Translations under genes and position numbers: made by a program
Notes under the pieces: generated by a model
Told to the model about the DNA's origin: nothing
Seen by the model: only the letters and a program-made list of their open reading frames with translations
Databases searched by the model: none
Assembly: GCA_033032865.1 (NCBI GenBank)
Contig: JAWHQI010000327.1
Span: forward strand, 186,001-250,000
Direction of reading: 5' to 3'
From: Dactylorhiza incarnata
Lineage: Eukaryota > Streptophyta > Magnoliopsida > Asparagales > Orchidaceae
DNA: 64,000 bases
Shown here: one piece after another, positions 22,111-33,330 of the stretch
Layout of the letters: every line of letters starts with the position of its first letter
Position numbering within the stretch: the stretch's first letter is position 1

Positions 22111-22992
22111 TCGACCTATCATTTTAACCCAAAGGGGTCAGACATTTTATTTCTGAGGCTAGAATTGCTCAGTGTACTCGCATTATCTAGTGTGAAGAAA
22201 GACGTGAATTTTGGCGAGCTTTCTCCATGTTGTCTTCCAGAGACACTGCCGCGATTCATTTTCTAAAGAGCACTCATGAAGCTTCCAAGACAAGCATTTT
22301 AGAGTTTCGGAACTTTTTGTCGCGCTGCGCTATCAATTCCCAATACGTCGTGCGGCTTCCGCAAGGAGAGGAGAGGATCAATAGTATTGTCGCTGGAGAA
22401 CTCGCGGTTCCGTTTGAACACTTCGACAATGGATGGGGCTTTCCCGTTTTTCCGTATATGGTGGAAATCCTAAACCATTATGGGGTCATGCCCGCGCAGA
22501 TACCTTCTGCCTCGATTTCTGTCCTGATTTCCTTCATCGTATACTTGCAGGTTAAGAGGATTCGTTTCTCGTTGCCCGTTTTCCACAGCCTCTGTCATAT
22601 ACGTTCGAAGAAAGAAGGCTCGATTTATTTTGGTTCAACTAGAGTGTGAGTAATTAAACTCCCGAACAAAGTCCATTTATAGAGTGACAGGTTTGCGTTC
22701 TTCCAAAGAGACTTTGGAGGTCTCTTCGCAGTCCCCCAGCCGAGGGCCGAAAGAGAGTACAGGGAAGTTGAACTAGATGATGTCGAGAAGGAGATCGTTA
22801 AGTTCTTGTCAGGTTGTAGTTTGGATGTCCAACATTATGTGTCGCGAGTATCAAAAATCGCGGATTGATGTTAGCCAAGGTAAAGACACGACTGTACAGA
22901 CCGTATTAGCCTTTACTCCTCTAACCTTCTAACTAATTCATAATTTTTCAGGCAGTGGTTCTTTTTGTTCCCGCTCATAAACCTTTTGAGCC

Positions 22993-23029
<37 letters not shown>

Positions 23030-23371
23030 TCATCGAGATGTCGACAGCGAAGAAGAGGAAGCTCTGGAAGCGAATGAAAAGGGAGGCTCAAGAGCGAAAA
23101 CAAGAGGTGGCGGGCCATTCCAAGAGAAGAAAGGTATCGATCGATGCTCATCCTGCCAGTCGAGGTGTTTTCCCTTCGTCGGCTTTGCGGTGGGATAGAA
23201 AGGGCAAGCGGGCTGAAATAAGCCAATATCTCCCTTCCTGGAGGGATGACGGCGAAGTGCACTCGCACGCATCTGCTGTTACGTCTGCCCTCTACGGTCA
23301 GGAGGGGTGCGCGAGCTACAGAACATCGCTCCCGGCGACCTCCCCCAGATAGTCGCACAGGTCACTTTGAG
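22103..23371 (+). repeat. Right arm of large palindrome 2
   Basis: Inverted partner of 19,438-20,725. It continues without break into the C-terminal coil of the same gene (23,372-23,910), so this arm is the source-like copy and the left arm is truncated at 19,438. Confidence 0.9.
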
Positions 23372-23910
23372 TTGTGTAACTTTAAATCATCACATGGGTT
23401 CTGAACTTACTGCCGCCTTGGATGCTGCGTAAAGGTCTGAAAGGAAGGTTCAGAAGCTGAAGAAGAAATTGAAGGTAAAAATATCATGTAGTAATGGCGA
23501 GTTCGATTTTGATGCTCGTTCCCGCTAACACTTTATTCCTGATCCCTTTTGAAGAAAGCTTACGACATGTCGAACCCTCGTCTCCACGCCGAGTTATTTA
23601 GGAGTAGCAAGGAGTCCGTCGTATATAATATTGCGAGGATGCGGGAATATGGAATGTTAAAGGATGAGTTTATATATGTTGAAAAATAATGACATTTATC
23701 CTGAACTGGCCTATTTTGATCAGCCAGTGGAGGAGAGGGAGAATTCCGAAGATGATGCTGACTCAAACACCTCTGCCAGCAGCTCAGGCGAACGAAGCAA
23801 GGGTTCGAAAGCTACTGCGAGCATTGACAAGGAAGAGGTGGGTAGTGCAAAGACGAACGAATCTAACACCAACGTTGGCGATTCTAGCCCAAGCAGTAGT
23901 TAGAACTCTT
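22137..23910 (+). pseudogene. PF04195-like plant transposon protein, right and longer copy
   Basis: Open pieces in order: 'RLPQGEERIN' and 'GWGFPVFPYMVEILNHYGVM' with 'SFIVYLQVKRIRFSLPVFHS' and 'IYFGSTRV' (22,227-22,649); the 'VPQPRAEREY' stretch (about 22,735); a lysine-rich nuclear-localisation-like segment (23,038-23,110); 'ISQYLPSWRDD' (23,217); and a C-terminal coil ('RSERKVQKLKKKLK', 23,432) with acidic serine-rich tail (23,664-23,903). A 35-base poly-C tract at 22,994 lies where a proline codon run would be. Several stops exist. It resembles the N-terminal domain plus coil plus acidic tail of PF04195-type repeat proteins. Confidence 0.5.
22994..23028. repeat. Poly-C run, 35 bases
   Basis: Uninterrupted C run; the inverted copy near 19,818-19,822 has only a short C/G stretch. 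True length uncertain. Confidence 0.9.
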
Positions 23911-24117
23911 AGGATGGATTGTATAGCCTTTTTTCTTTTATGGTGTATATGTTCTCTTTTTTCGGGTACTCGCATGGTATGTTTTTTGTAACCGCGAGTA
24001 CGCCGTACATTTAAAGACATTCAATATATATATATCTTTAACTACATTAAAGAAGTAGTTTGGAGTTGTAGAATTATTCTTAGCCATCCAACATGTGCCA
24101 AGCTTTTGATCTCAGCC
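23911..24117. other. No gene seen
   Basis: AT-rich spacer with an (AT)n run near 24,028. Confidence 0.4.
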
Positions 24118-24350
24118 TTACAATGGAGAGAGAGAAAGAAAGAGAGAAGAGAGAGGGGGAGAGGGAGAGGGAATCTTTATAGCCCTCCTATCCCTAAATG
24201 AAAGAGGAAGAGAGAGAGAGAGAGAGAGAGGAGAGGAGAGAGCGGGGGGAGAGAGAGAGGGAGAAACAACAACTTTAATGAAGAAAGAGAGAGGGAGAGA
24301 GAGGGGGCGGGAGGGAGAGAGAGCGGGAGGGATAGGGAGAGAGAAATTGA
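24118..24350. repeat. GA-rich microsatellite
   Basis: About 230 bases of imperfect GAGAGA/GGGAGA on the plus strand. The 104-codon minus-strand open frame across it is low complexity (Ser/Leu/Pro) and not a gene. Confidence 0.9.
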
Positions 24351-24477
24351 TTTTTTTTAGGTAAAAAATTAAAAATGTACATTTTTTACAAAATAAAAAT
24401 AGGAATATTGATTCATATTTTTTTACGGTCATTTTAAGTACTCATATGTATATATTTTGAATAAAATTAAATGCTCA

Positions 24478-24580
24478 TATGCGGGTGCAGCCCGCTCAAA
24501 TGCGGGCGAAGCCCGCTAAGAGTCAGCGAGCACGGGCCAAGCCCGTGCGGAGCTGCTCGTATATATCATGTACTAAAGGA
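24478..24580 (-). repeat. GC-hairpin cluster repeat, copy 1
   Basis: Four short GC palindromes in a row (gcgggtgcagcccgc, gcgggcgaagcccgc, gcacgggccaagcccgtgc and flank). The minus-strand order (tatatacgagca, gcacgggc...gcccgtgc, gcgggcttcgcccgc, gcatatgag) matches the plus strand at 62,600-62,735. It is followed by an AT-rich stretch (24,360-24,470) that also resembles 53,400-53,490. Short stem-loops of this kind occur at Helitron 3' ends, but no CTAG end is seen, so I leave the class open. Confidence 0.6.
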
Positions 24581-25854
24581 TGATTCATCTCAAACATGGT
24601 ATTCCCTTATTTTCTTACTTCCCGCATTGCACCAGAAAATGTTAGACCAGTGTGTTGATATTGGTCGTGCAAATGGGCACTAAATTCTCCGGTGCGACGT
24701 AATCTGGTCGACCTTCATATTATTACTATGATACCCGCAGGCTCGTAGATATATGTATATATAAGGTTTTATGAGCATTTTTCCCATCCACTCTGATATG
24801 GTTTGTGGGTCTTGAACCTTATAAGCGAATGTTGTGCCATATAGCCTAGGTTAAGTGAAATTTGTGTTAAGGTCGTGAACGTCCGAGTGATGTGTAATCC
24901 ACGAATTCGTTTAGTGGGTATTATGTCATATCAATCAAACAAAAACCGCATCGAGATTTTGAATACTGAGGATATTATGGATCATGAATTTCTTGAGCGC
25001 GAGATGCAAAATATAGACCAGCGAAAACAGTATGTGGATACCAGATTGAATGATAAAGTGAATGCCCACTTGAAAATTGGATGTAATACCCGCTCGACTG
25101 ACGCATGTGAGTACTCGGTTGACTGATAAAGTGAATAACCATATGTGAATACCTAGTTGACTGATAAAACAAATGCTCACTTGAAAATTGGATGTGAAAA
25201 CCCAGTTGATGTATACGAATATCATATGATATTTTTTGATATAATAGGCAAGGAATTTCCCAGTTGACTTAACATTTAGGAGAAGTATTTTTCCAGAGTC
25301 ATAATGACCTTGTAACAACTTGTTGACTCGTCGGGGCTCCGGTGTAGGTTGCTTCCAAGTAAGGGCAGGGGAGGGGGTTTTGACCCTGCGTCGTTCTGCC
25401 GTGAGGATAAATTGTGGTTTTTGGGTAATGTAGAGCTTGAGATTGCTCAGTAGAAACCATGGAGGCTGCAACGACCATGACCTCCGGTGAGATCTCAGCC
25501 TCGCGAGGACCACCACGGCTAAAAGGGTTTTCTAATACCATCGCATTTCTTTAAGGCAACGAGAAGGACCTCAAAGAACAACCGAATTTCTTGGAGCCTA
25601 GAACAAAACCAAAATGGAAGACTAAAACGGATAGAACATTCCGCTCTTTCCAGCTAGCCAAGAGAATCAGTCAGCCTTAAGTGGAGAGAAGTATGACTCC
25701 AAGTGGTGAGGGACTCGATCCGAGCGGAGAGGGAGCGATCCAGTCGGCGAGGGTTGCACGATCCAACCGGCGAGATCGATGAGAGTGAAAGGGGGAAAGC
25801 GTTTTCGTTTTTAGGGTTGGGCTACCAATAGGGCAAAATAACTTAAGTAAAAGG
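24581..25854. other. Unassigned; degenerate ~60-bp repeat inside
   Basis: No gene recognised. 25,030-25,210 holds about three degenerate units of 'gataaa.tgaatg.ccacttgaaaattggatgt' with 'cgttgactg'. A minus-strand open frame at 25,299-25,541 (80 codons) begins with a plausible ATG but has no recognisable domain. Confidence 0.35.
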
Positions 25855-25859
25855 CCATG
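25855..25859. repeat. Target site duplication CCATG, left
   Basis: Perfect match to 31,629-31,633, bounding the gypsy element. Confidence 0.95.
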
Positions 25860-27656
25860 TGACGCAGGACGGTCCTATGTGATGGGAAAACACATGAATG
25901 AACTCCTAAATGCGACCATGCATAAATCTGACAGTTTACTTGCAACAATGAATATTTATAAAGTAATAATAATTTGATTGGCCACAAAGAGTTGAAGCTC
26001 TCAAATATGAAAACACGTGAAGTAGTATAAGTGCAAGAGTGACAGAAAATCAAATACTATTTAAATGGGAGATTACAAAGACTAAAACAATTGAATGCAA
26101 ATTTATAAACCACTATCTCTTCTAGTAGAGAACAAACACAAGACCCAGCGGTAAAGAAATCAACACGCAAACCTTGATTACCAAGAATATAAAGAGGGGA
26201 GGGCTGGGGGCGCTTTAAGAGGGCTGCCGGGACTGGATTTCAGCAAGCAGGGACTGCACTTGGCTGTCCAGGAATGGAGACAGCAAATAGGAAGGTGCAG
26301 AGGGCTATTTCAGCAGCAAGCAAGAGGAGTCTGCTGTTCTGGATGGTCTGGACAGCACTCTGGATGGCTGCCAAGTGGCTGGACAGTGCCCTGGCAGAAA
26401 TTCTGGGGCTTTTGGGCTGCTGGGTGAAGGTTGGAGGTCGCTCCACGAAGGGTTGATGATGGTGAGGGGTGCTGTTGGGGAAAACTGAGGGGAAGGGGCA
26501 GCAGAGTAGGCTGCTGGGTGGAGGTTTGGAGGGTGCTGACTGGCTACAGGATGAGGTGGTGAAAGGCAGTCAGTGAGGGGAATGAATTATGAGGGTTCAC
26601 GTGAGAATTAGGAGGGGAATATGGAAAGGGTTGTGGTTCAGTTAATGGTGGGGAGTTTGGCTAAAAATAGGGGGAGTTGGGATATAGTGGGCTGCTGTTG
26701 AGGGGGTTTGAGGGAGTGTCTCCACGTGTGAATGAGAGAGGGGATTAAGGTGTTGGTTGTGAGGGAAAAGAGGGGATAGTGGGGCTTAAGTTTAGGAGGT
26801 GGTTCCTAAATAAGAGGAAGTGGGTTAGTGGGTAGTTAGGAGGTAGTGGGGAGGTGATTAATTGTCGGTGGGGTGGTTGCCGGCTGGGTGGAGGTTAGTG
26901 GTGACCGGAGGTGGCAGCCGGTGGTGGTGGTGGCCGCCGGAGCTTTTTTCCGGCGATCGCCGGAAAATACAAAATGAAGGAAAATCGATATGGGAGATGT
27001 AGGAGGATCACCGGAGGTGACCGGAGACGTATTCCGGTGATCGCCGGAGATGGGGTTTGTGGGTAAAGATGACTGTTTTTGTGGGGGAATGAAGGTGGTG
27101 TTGGAGGGATAATGTGAAGGTTGGCTGTTGGAGAGAAAATATGAGGATGGCCGGCTGTTGGAGGGGAGATGTGGTGGTAGTAGGTGTTGGAGGGGAGATG
27201 TTGGAGGGGAGATATGTTGGAGAGCAGGTTTGGGAGGGGCCGGCCAAGGGGTTTTGGGAGAGGGGTTTGCTGGCTGTTTTGGGAGGAGGGAGGAGATGGC
27301 TGTTTTGGGAGGAGGGAGGAGATGGCTGTTTGGGGAGGAGGGGGCTGCCGGCGGCTTGTGGTGGAGGATGATGGTGGTGGACGGCAAGGTGGTGGGGATT
27401 CCAAGGCTTCGCACCCGGAACTCGGCTACGACACCGAATGACCAAAGAATGAGCTTCAATACTCCATTCTTCAATCCCTAAAATGAGAGCCCTCACCCTC
27501 TATTTATAGATTCCTAGGGGGCAACGGACGGCTATGATTGGCTGAACGTCCCGACTCAAAAATACATAAAATTACAACTCAAAATAAAAAATGACAAGAA
27601 CAAAAACTGCTACGATCGTCGATCCGCATAAAATGAATGGTTCTGATTCCCCATCA
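25860..27656 (-). repeat. 3' LTR of gypsy element (1,797 bp)
   Basis: Minus-strand TGATGGGG...CTGCGTCA. TATA box CTATAAATAG at 27,500-27,509 puts U3 within the first ~150 bases and leaves an unusually long transcribed part. That part is purine-rich on the plus strand, giving proline-rich minus-strand open frames (for example 26,836-27,474) which are not genes. Confidence 0.93.
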
Positions 27657-27670
27657 ATTCCCCCCGCCTT
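27657..27670 (-). other. Polypurine tract of gypsy element
   Basis: Minus strand reads AAGGCGGGGGGAAT directly before the TGATGGGG start of the 3' LTR. Confidence 0.85.
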
Positions 27671-28600
27671 GAAATCATTCATCTCCGTGAATGAAGATGA
27701 GCGTGCTCTCGTCTGAAGGCAAGGAGAAACCCTGTAGCTCTGAACTCGTAGGTCGCTGAAGCTGATGATGATGGAACCGAGGATGGTACTGCTGAAGCTG
27801 ACGATGGTACTGTAACTGGTGCTGCTGCTAAAGACATGATGTCGAAGATGTCGGGGACGGAGAACTGGGCATCAATGCTGAAGAAGGTACTGCTACTGTC
27901 GTCGACGTCGAACATTGTACTGTACTGCTGTGGAAGAAGCTAGATGATGCCTGTGCCGGAGAATGTGGTACTGATGAAGACAGTGGAACAGCTGGTGACG
28001 AACGAGATGTAGGAACTGGAGAAGCCGGATGAGCAGTCGGTGCCGAGGACTCAAGTTGAGGAGGAAGCTAGGTGGTAGGTGAAGGCTGATTCTGATGCGG
28101 CGAGGTGGAAGGCGAGAATGGTGGTAACTGAGGCTGTGGTGGAGTGATGGATGCAGACGGAGGCTGAGAGGATGTGGAAGTAGAGGACGAAGGGTACATG
28201 TAGTCATGCGGCTCAAAGTATGAAGTCAAATCTTTAACGTTGAATACAAGTGAAATCCTCATACTCTGCGAGATATCCAGCTCATAAGCATTTGCTCCAA
28301 TTTGTTTAAGCACAGTGTAAGGACCCATTCGTTTAGCATTCAATTTACAAGCAATTCCATGGGGAACCTCTCAGCACATATACAAATCAACACTTGTCCT
28401 CCTTCGTTGAAGCTTTGCAATCTCCTGTGGCTATCATCATAAGATTTATAAATAATTTTATTGCAAGTACTCTTACGTCGGATAGACTCATGCATGTTAC
28501 ACAGTGACAATGAATGATGACCGACAAACATAACAGAACGGCTATGTAGAGACTCTGCATCCCTCCAGGTGTCATACTAGAGGGGCACATGATCCGGGGG
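27671..28600 (-). pseudogene. Gypsy integrase C-terminus with Ser/Pro-rich tail
   Basis: Minus-strand sequence carries the gypsy integrase C-terminal module: 'SYDDSHRRLQSFNEGGQVL' and 'ERFP' (about 28,390-28,480), then 'AKRMGPYTVLKQIGANAYEL' and 'ISLVFNVKDLTSYFEPHDY' (28,200-28,335). A Ser/Pro/Gln-rich tail follows down to the polypurine tract. No clear chromodomain is seen. Upstream stops, and the missing integrase core, show that this is only the end of Pol, placed next to Gag by a large deletion. Confidence 0.85.
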
Positions 28601-29761
28601 ATCAGTGGGTGGGGTGTAAAAAAATTCCATCGCGGGGGCGATGATCATCTAAATAAACACCTGAAATGTCTGTACTAACAATGATGAAACTAAACCCAAG
28701 ATCATCGAGAGCACTCTCATCCTCGACTAATTTAAAGATAGTGGACACGTACCTAAATAGTGGTGGCTTATCTGGAGGCTTTTTTGGTGGAGTATAGAAA
28801 TACTCATCGAGTGTGAGATAAACACCCAGAAGGCTATGCGAGACTTTGGTATTGAGATGCCATTCCATGATGTGTAGAATGCTTCCATAAAGTAGAAACT
28901 CATCAGGTGGCTCACCGGGGGGGTATAATGAAATTCGTCGCAAATACGACGACTACCAACATATGTTCCTGGAATATCAGGAGTGACCTTAAAGATAAGA
29001 GGAGTCATCACTGAGTACACAACACTAGGCTCTCGACTCCCGATAGTAATGTTGAGGATTGGCTTTATAGCCGTAGGGGACACTAGTACTAAGTGAGGTG
29101 CAGAGAATGGATATACCATCACTGTGTCACTGGGCCGTTCGTCCTCGCTCTCGTGACCATGTTCACTAATCATGCTAGTGTCGCTCTCCACTGATATCAC
29201 ATGATCAAGATCGGACTCGACCCCAAAATCAAGTGGGCGCTGAATCTCCTCAATATGAGAGGAATCAAAATCTAGCGTCGGGTCTCTCATGTCAGTGAGA
29301 GCACTACTAGACACATTGGTGGCTTGACCTAAATCCTTAAGTTTTTTCCTACGGGTTCCCTTTGAGGCATTCTTTATGTCATCAAAATGAACATCCAAGC
29401 GATCAAATTGGTCACTGACCCATCGTTGAAATTTGGCTACCGACATATCCATTTTCGGAACACTAGGGAGGCCACTACACGTGATGTTATCTTGATGGTG
29501 GTGACCTCTATAAGGCTCTTGATATTCTTCAGGGTAATTACCTCTAGAAAAATCAAAGTGTGAAAAAGGGTTAGCACGAATTCTACGAGTGACGTATTGG
29601 TGATGAGGATAATCATGATAGTACGAGGGTCCTCCCAAGGGAACTCTATGTGCATGATCAGTGGTGGAATCCGGTTCCTCAAATAGAGGATTAACGAAAT
29701 GAGTGGACTCATGTTTATCAAATAAAGGATTAGAGTAGCAATTGCTACTATGATATGACAT
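28601..29761 (-). pseudogene. Gag-like N-terminal frame of gypsy element
   Basis: A 344-codon frame begins with ATG at 29,761, 47 bases after the primer site, as expected for Gag. It has an asparagine/histidine-rich start, a helix 'VAKFQRWVSDQFDRLDVHFD' (about residues 108-128), a basic patch 'KGTRRKKLKD' and an acidic middle. From residue ~225 the reading consists of degenerate repeats around 'IPGTYVGSRR...DEFHYTPP'; at 28,602-28,943 a second frame continues the same repeats ('ISGVYLDDHRPRDGIF'). No zinc knuckle is present. Intact Gag would package RNA; this one is probably truncated or mosaic. Confidence 0.6.
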
Positions 29762-29807
29762 GGTGAAACATATAGGTTCTAGTCCCGCGTATTATAAACT
29801 AAGCCCG

Positions 29808-29825
29808 AACCGGGCTCTGATACCA
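29808..29825 (-). other. Primer binding site, tRNA-Met(initiator) type
   Basis: Minus strand reads TGGTATCAGAGCCCGGTT, three bases inside the 5' LTR. TGGTATCAGAGC is the standard complement of plant initiator tRNA-Met. Confidence 0.9.
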
Positions 29826-29828
29826 ATC

Positions 29829-31628
29829 TGACGCAGGACAGTCCTATGTGATGGGAAAACACATGCATGAACTCCTAAATGCAACCATGCATAAATCCGA
29901 CAGTTTACTTGCAACAATGAATATTTATAAAGTAATAAAAATTTGATTGGCCACAAAGAGTTAAAGCTCTCAAATATGAAAACACGTGAAGTCGTATAAG
30001 TGCAAGAGTGCCAGAAAATCAAATACTATTTAAATGGGAGATTACAAAGACTAAAACAATTGAATGCAAATTTATAAACAACTATCTCTTCTAGTAGAGA
30101 ACAAAAACAAGACCCAACGGTAAAGAAATCAACACGCAAACCTTGATTACCAAGACTATAAAGAGGGGAGGGCTGGGGGCGCTTTAAGAGGGCTGCCAGG
30201 ACTGGATTTCATCAAGCAGGGACTGCACTTGGCTGTCCAGGAATGGAGACAGCAAATAGGAAGGTGCAGGGGGTTATTTTCAGCAGCGAGCAAGAGGAGT
30301 CTGTTGTTCTAGATGGTCTGGACATTACTCTGGATGGCTGCCAAGTGGCTAGACAGTGCCCTGGCAGAAATTTTAGGGCTTTTGGGCTGTTGGGTGAAGG
30401 TTGGAGGTCGTTCCACAAAGGGTTGATGATGGTGAGGGGTGCTGTTGGGGAAAACTGAGGGGAAGGGGCAGCAGAGTAGGCTGCTGGGTGGAGGTTTGGA
30501 GGGTGCTGACGGGCTACAGGATGAGGTGGTGAAAGGCAGTCAGTGAGGGGAATGAATTATGAGGGTTCGCGTGAGAATTAGGAGGGGAATATGGAAAGTG
30601 TTGTGGTTCAGTTAATGGTGGGGAGTTTGGCTAAAAATAGGGGGAGTTGGGATATAGTGGGTTGTTGTTGAGGGGGTTTGAGGGAGTGGCTCCACGTGTG
30701 AATGAGAGAGGGGATTAAGGTGTTGGTTGTGAGGGAAAAGAGGGGATAGTGGGGCTTAAGTTTAGGAGGTGGTTCCTAAATAAGAGGAAGTGGGTTAGTG
30801 GGTAGTTAGGAGGTAGTGGGGAGGTGATTAATTGGTGGTGGGGTGGTTTCCGGCTAGGTGGAGGTTAGTGGTGACAGGAGGTGGCAGCCAGTGGTGGTGG
30901 TGGCCGCCGGAGCTTTTTTCCGGCGATCGCCGGAAAATACAAAATGAAGGAAAATCGATATGGGAGATGTAGGAGGATCAACGAAGGATACCGGAGACGT
31001 ATTCCGGTGATCACCGGAGATGGGGTTTGTGGGTAAAGATGACTGTTTTTGTGGGGGAATGAAGGTGGTGTTGGAGGGATAATGTGAAGGTTGGTTGTTG
31101 GAGGAAAAATATGAGGATAGATGGCTGTTGGAAGGGAGATGTGGTGGTAGTCGGCTGTTGGAGGGGAGATGTTGGAGGGGAGATATGTTGGAGAGTAGGT
31201 TTGGGAGGGTCCGGCCAAGGGGTTTTGGGAGAGGGGTTTGCTGGCTGTTTTGGGAGGAGGGAGGAGATGGTTGTTTTGGGAGGAGGGAGGAGATGGCTGT
31301 TTGGGGAGGAGGGGGGCTGCCGGCGGCTTGTGGTGGAGGATGATGGTGGTGGACGGCAAGGTGGTGGGGATTCCAAGGCTTCACACCCAGAACTCGGCTT
31401 CGGCACCGAATGACCAAAGAATGGGCTTCAATACTCCATTCTTCAATCCCTAAAATGAGAGCCCTCACCCTCTATTTATAGATTCCTAGGGGGCAACGGA
31501 CGGCTATGATTGGCCAAACGTCCCGACTCAAAAATACATAAAATTACAACTCAAAATAAAAAATGACAAGAACAAAAACTGCTACGATCGTCGTTCCGCA
31601 TAAAATGAATGGTTCTGATTCCCCATCA
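29829..31628 (-). repeat. 5' LTR of gypsy element (1,800 bp)
   Basis: Direct copy of 25,860-27,656 with the same ends. TATA box CTATAAATAG on the minus strand at 31,472-31,481, the likely promoter of the element. Confidence 0.93.
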
Positions 31629-31633
31629 CCATG

Positions 31634-33259
31634 TTTTTCTAAATTTATGGTCTACCTATATCCAAATCTGGTTTGCCTTTAACAACACCTTGCATTATTA
31701 GATAACATGGAGGAAAGAGGTTGGCTTGGCAACAACTTGCACAGTGCACGAATGAAGATCTAGCGTCCAAAAAAATTTTTGACAACCTTGTATGTCAAAG
31801 AAGGCTGGAATGCCAAAAAAGGAGAGAAATTTTCAAAAGTGGAGGACAAAGAATTTAAGTCTTTTGCTTTCTCGGTTGAGAAAGATCATGGAGATGACAT
31901 TTCCAAATGGGATTATAAGACTGATAGAGAGAAGTATGAATCAGCACGCTCAGGATGATGAATCTCGAGGATGATGACTGAGGAGATGGATCATGAAGAT
32001 CAAATTTTCTTCAATTCCTTTATTAATGACTTTGATCTCACATGTTTCGACAGGTATGTTTCTTCTAGGTTTGGTGACGAAAAGAAAATAATATTGTATT
32101 TCTTGCTTGAACCCTAAACTCTCGATAAATAATTTGAAAAAGGTTTTGCATTTTATAGTTCGATCATTTATGATTATAATTTGCATTGTAGTACTTTTAT
32201 AACTTTTATTTCGTAATACAGATATATATATATATTGTATTGATTTGGATACTATTCAACTTTCATTTAAAATATATGTATGAGTCACTATTTGTTTTCT
32301 ACTTTAATCTTATATATAAAATAATTTTTAATTATGAGATATGAAAATCCAAAATTGTAAAATATCTCTGATATACATCTAACATCTAAAAATGAAATCT
32401 AGCATATCGCTAACATCCAACATTTACAACATTGCAAGTAATTAAAACTAATTAATTTAGTATGTATAGCCCAATGAAAAATCTTAGTTATCAATTTCAT
32501 TATCAGCACTATAGTTATGCATCACTTTTTTATCTCATCAAATATTACCTTAGAACTTGAACTCCACCTACATTTGATATAATTTAATTCCTTGTGCGCA
32601 CCCTAATTCCCCAACACTGCAACTAATATTTTTAATTTAGCATAAGAGGTACTAGCACCCATCTATTTAATTAAGACAAGACACTTGACATAGTACATGG
32701 GTCCATCAAGGCAAAACTTAACTAGGCATGCCTTAATAATTGTACTCGTCAAAGAGGTGTAAAGTTTCATGACATCATATATCACCCTAATGCTTAGAAA
32801 AACACCTAACTCTCTTTTAACATAATTTGTATAACTCTGCCTTCAAATTATGCCAAAAGATCTTTTCCCTGAGCAACTCGAGCATTTGAAGAAGATGCTA
32901 CACTTCTCAGTAGTCATGACAACACCATCTCCTTTGATCATCTCGAACTTGACAATGCATTTAATCAACTCAAATAAAAATATATTTTAAAAAACATGTT
33001 ATAAATAATTCAAGAGGGAGCTGCCTCACACATAGGAAACAAATATGAGTAAAACATGGAGATGCTCAGATACATGAAGTAAGAAATAAACTAAATTCCA
33101 AAAATTAACCAGATAGAAATGCATCACGAAATTGAGTTATCAGAAGCTAAAATTTCATGCAGGAAAAAACTTATAGGAGTTCATTGCTCAAAGATAAACC
33201 AAGAAATCCATTTAATTAACATGTTAAATAAATTATGATATTAATGAACTTTGACTAAA
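31634..33259. other. No gene seen; AT-rich
   Basis: Downstream of the 14-3-3 coding exons. A final 14-3-3 tail exon would be expected here if the donor at 33,330 is used, but I could not identify one. An (AT)n run is at 32,222-32,238. The short plus-strand frame at 31,792-31,974 has no family likeness. Confidence 0.45.
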
Positions 33260-33330
33260 TTAAAATCTGAGAGGCTGATGTTTCAGTGAAGTATTAAATA
33301 AATTTGTGTTACTGCAAGAATCACTCTTAC
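33260..33330 (-). other. Possible read-through C-terminal end of the 14-3-3 gene
   Basis: If the donor GTAAGAG after 33,331 is not used, the frame adds about 23 residues, serine/asparagine-rich and not acidic, and stops at 33,260. Normal plant 14-3-3 tails are acidic or Gly-rich, so I favour splicing, but the tail exon was not found. Confidence 0.35.

Larger units (their letters stand above)
25860..31628 (-). mobile_element. Internally deleted gypsy retrotransposon with paired LTRs
   Basis: Complete structure of 5,769 bp on the minus strand: 5' LTR 29,829-31,628, primer site, Gag-like frame, integrase end, polypurine tract, 3' LTR 25,860-27,656, flanked by perfect CCATG duplications. The LTRs differ at only a few percent by eye, so insertion is recent. 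The internal part is just 2.2 kb: protease, reverse transcriptase, RNase H and most integrase are missing, so it depends on a relative for movement. The integrase tail and the initiator-Met primer site suit a chromovirus-type gypsy (Reina-like is my best guess). Confidence 0.93.

Noticed and set aside
24118..24432. 104-codon minus-strand frame
   Set aside because: GA/CT microsatellite translation.
26836..31468. Proline-rich frames of 130-212 codons inside both gypsy LTRs
   Set aside because: Purine bias of the LTR removes stops on one strand; identical frames occur in both LTRs, and there is no protein-like pattern.
32840..33000. Short plus-strand frame (MPKDLFPEQLEHLKK...) near the 14-3-3 gene
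   Set aside because: Under 50 codons and unrecognised; the minus strand does not give a 14-3-3 tail either.
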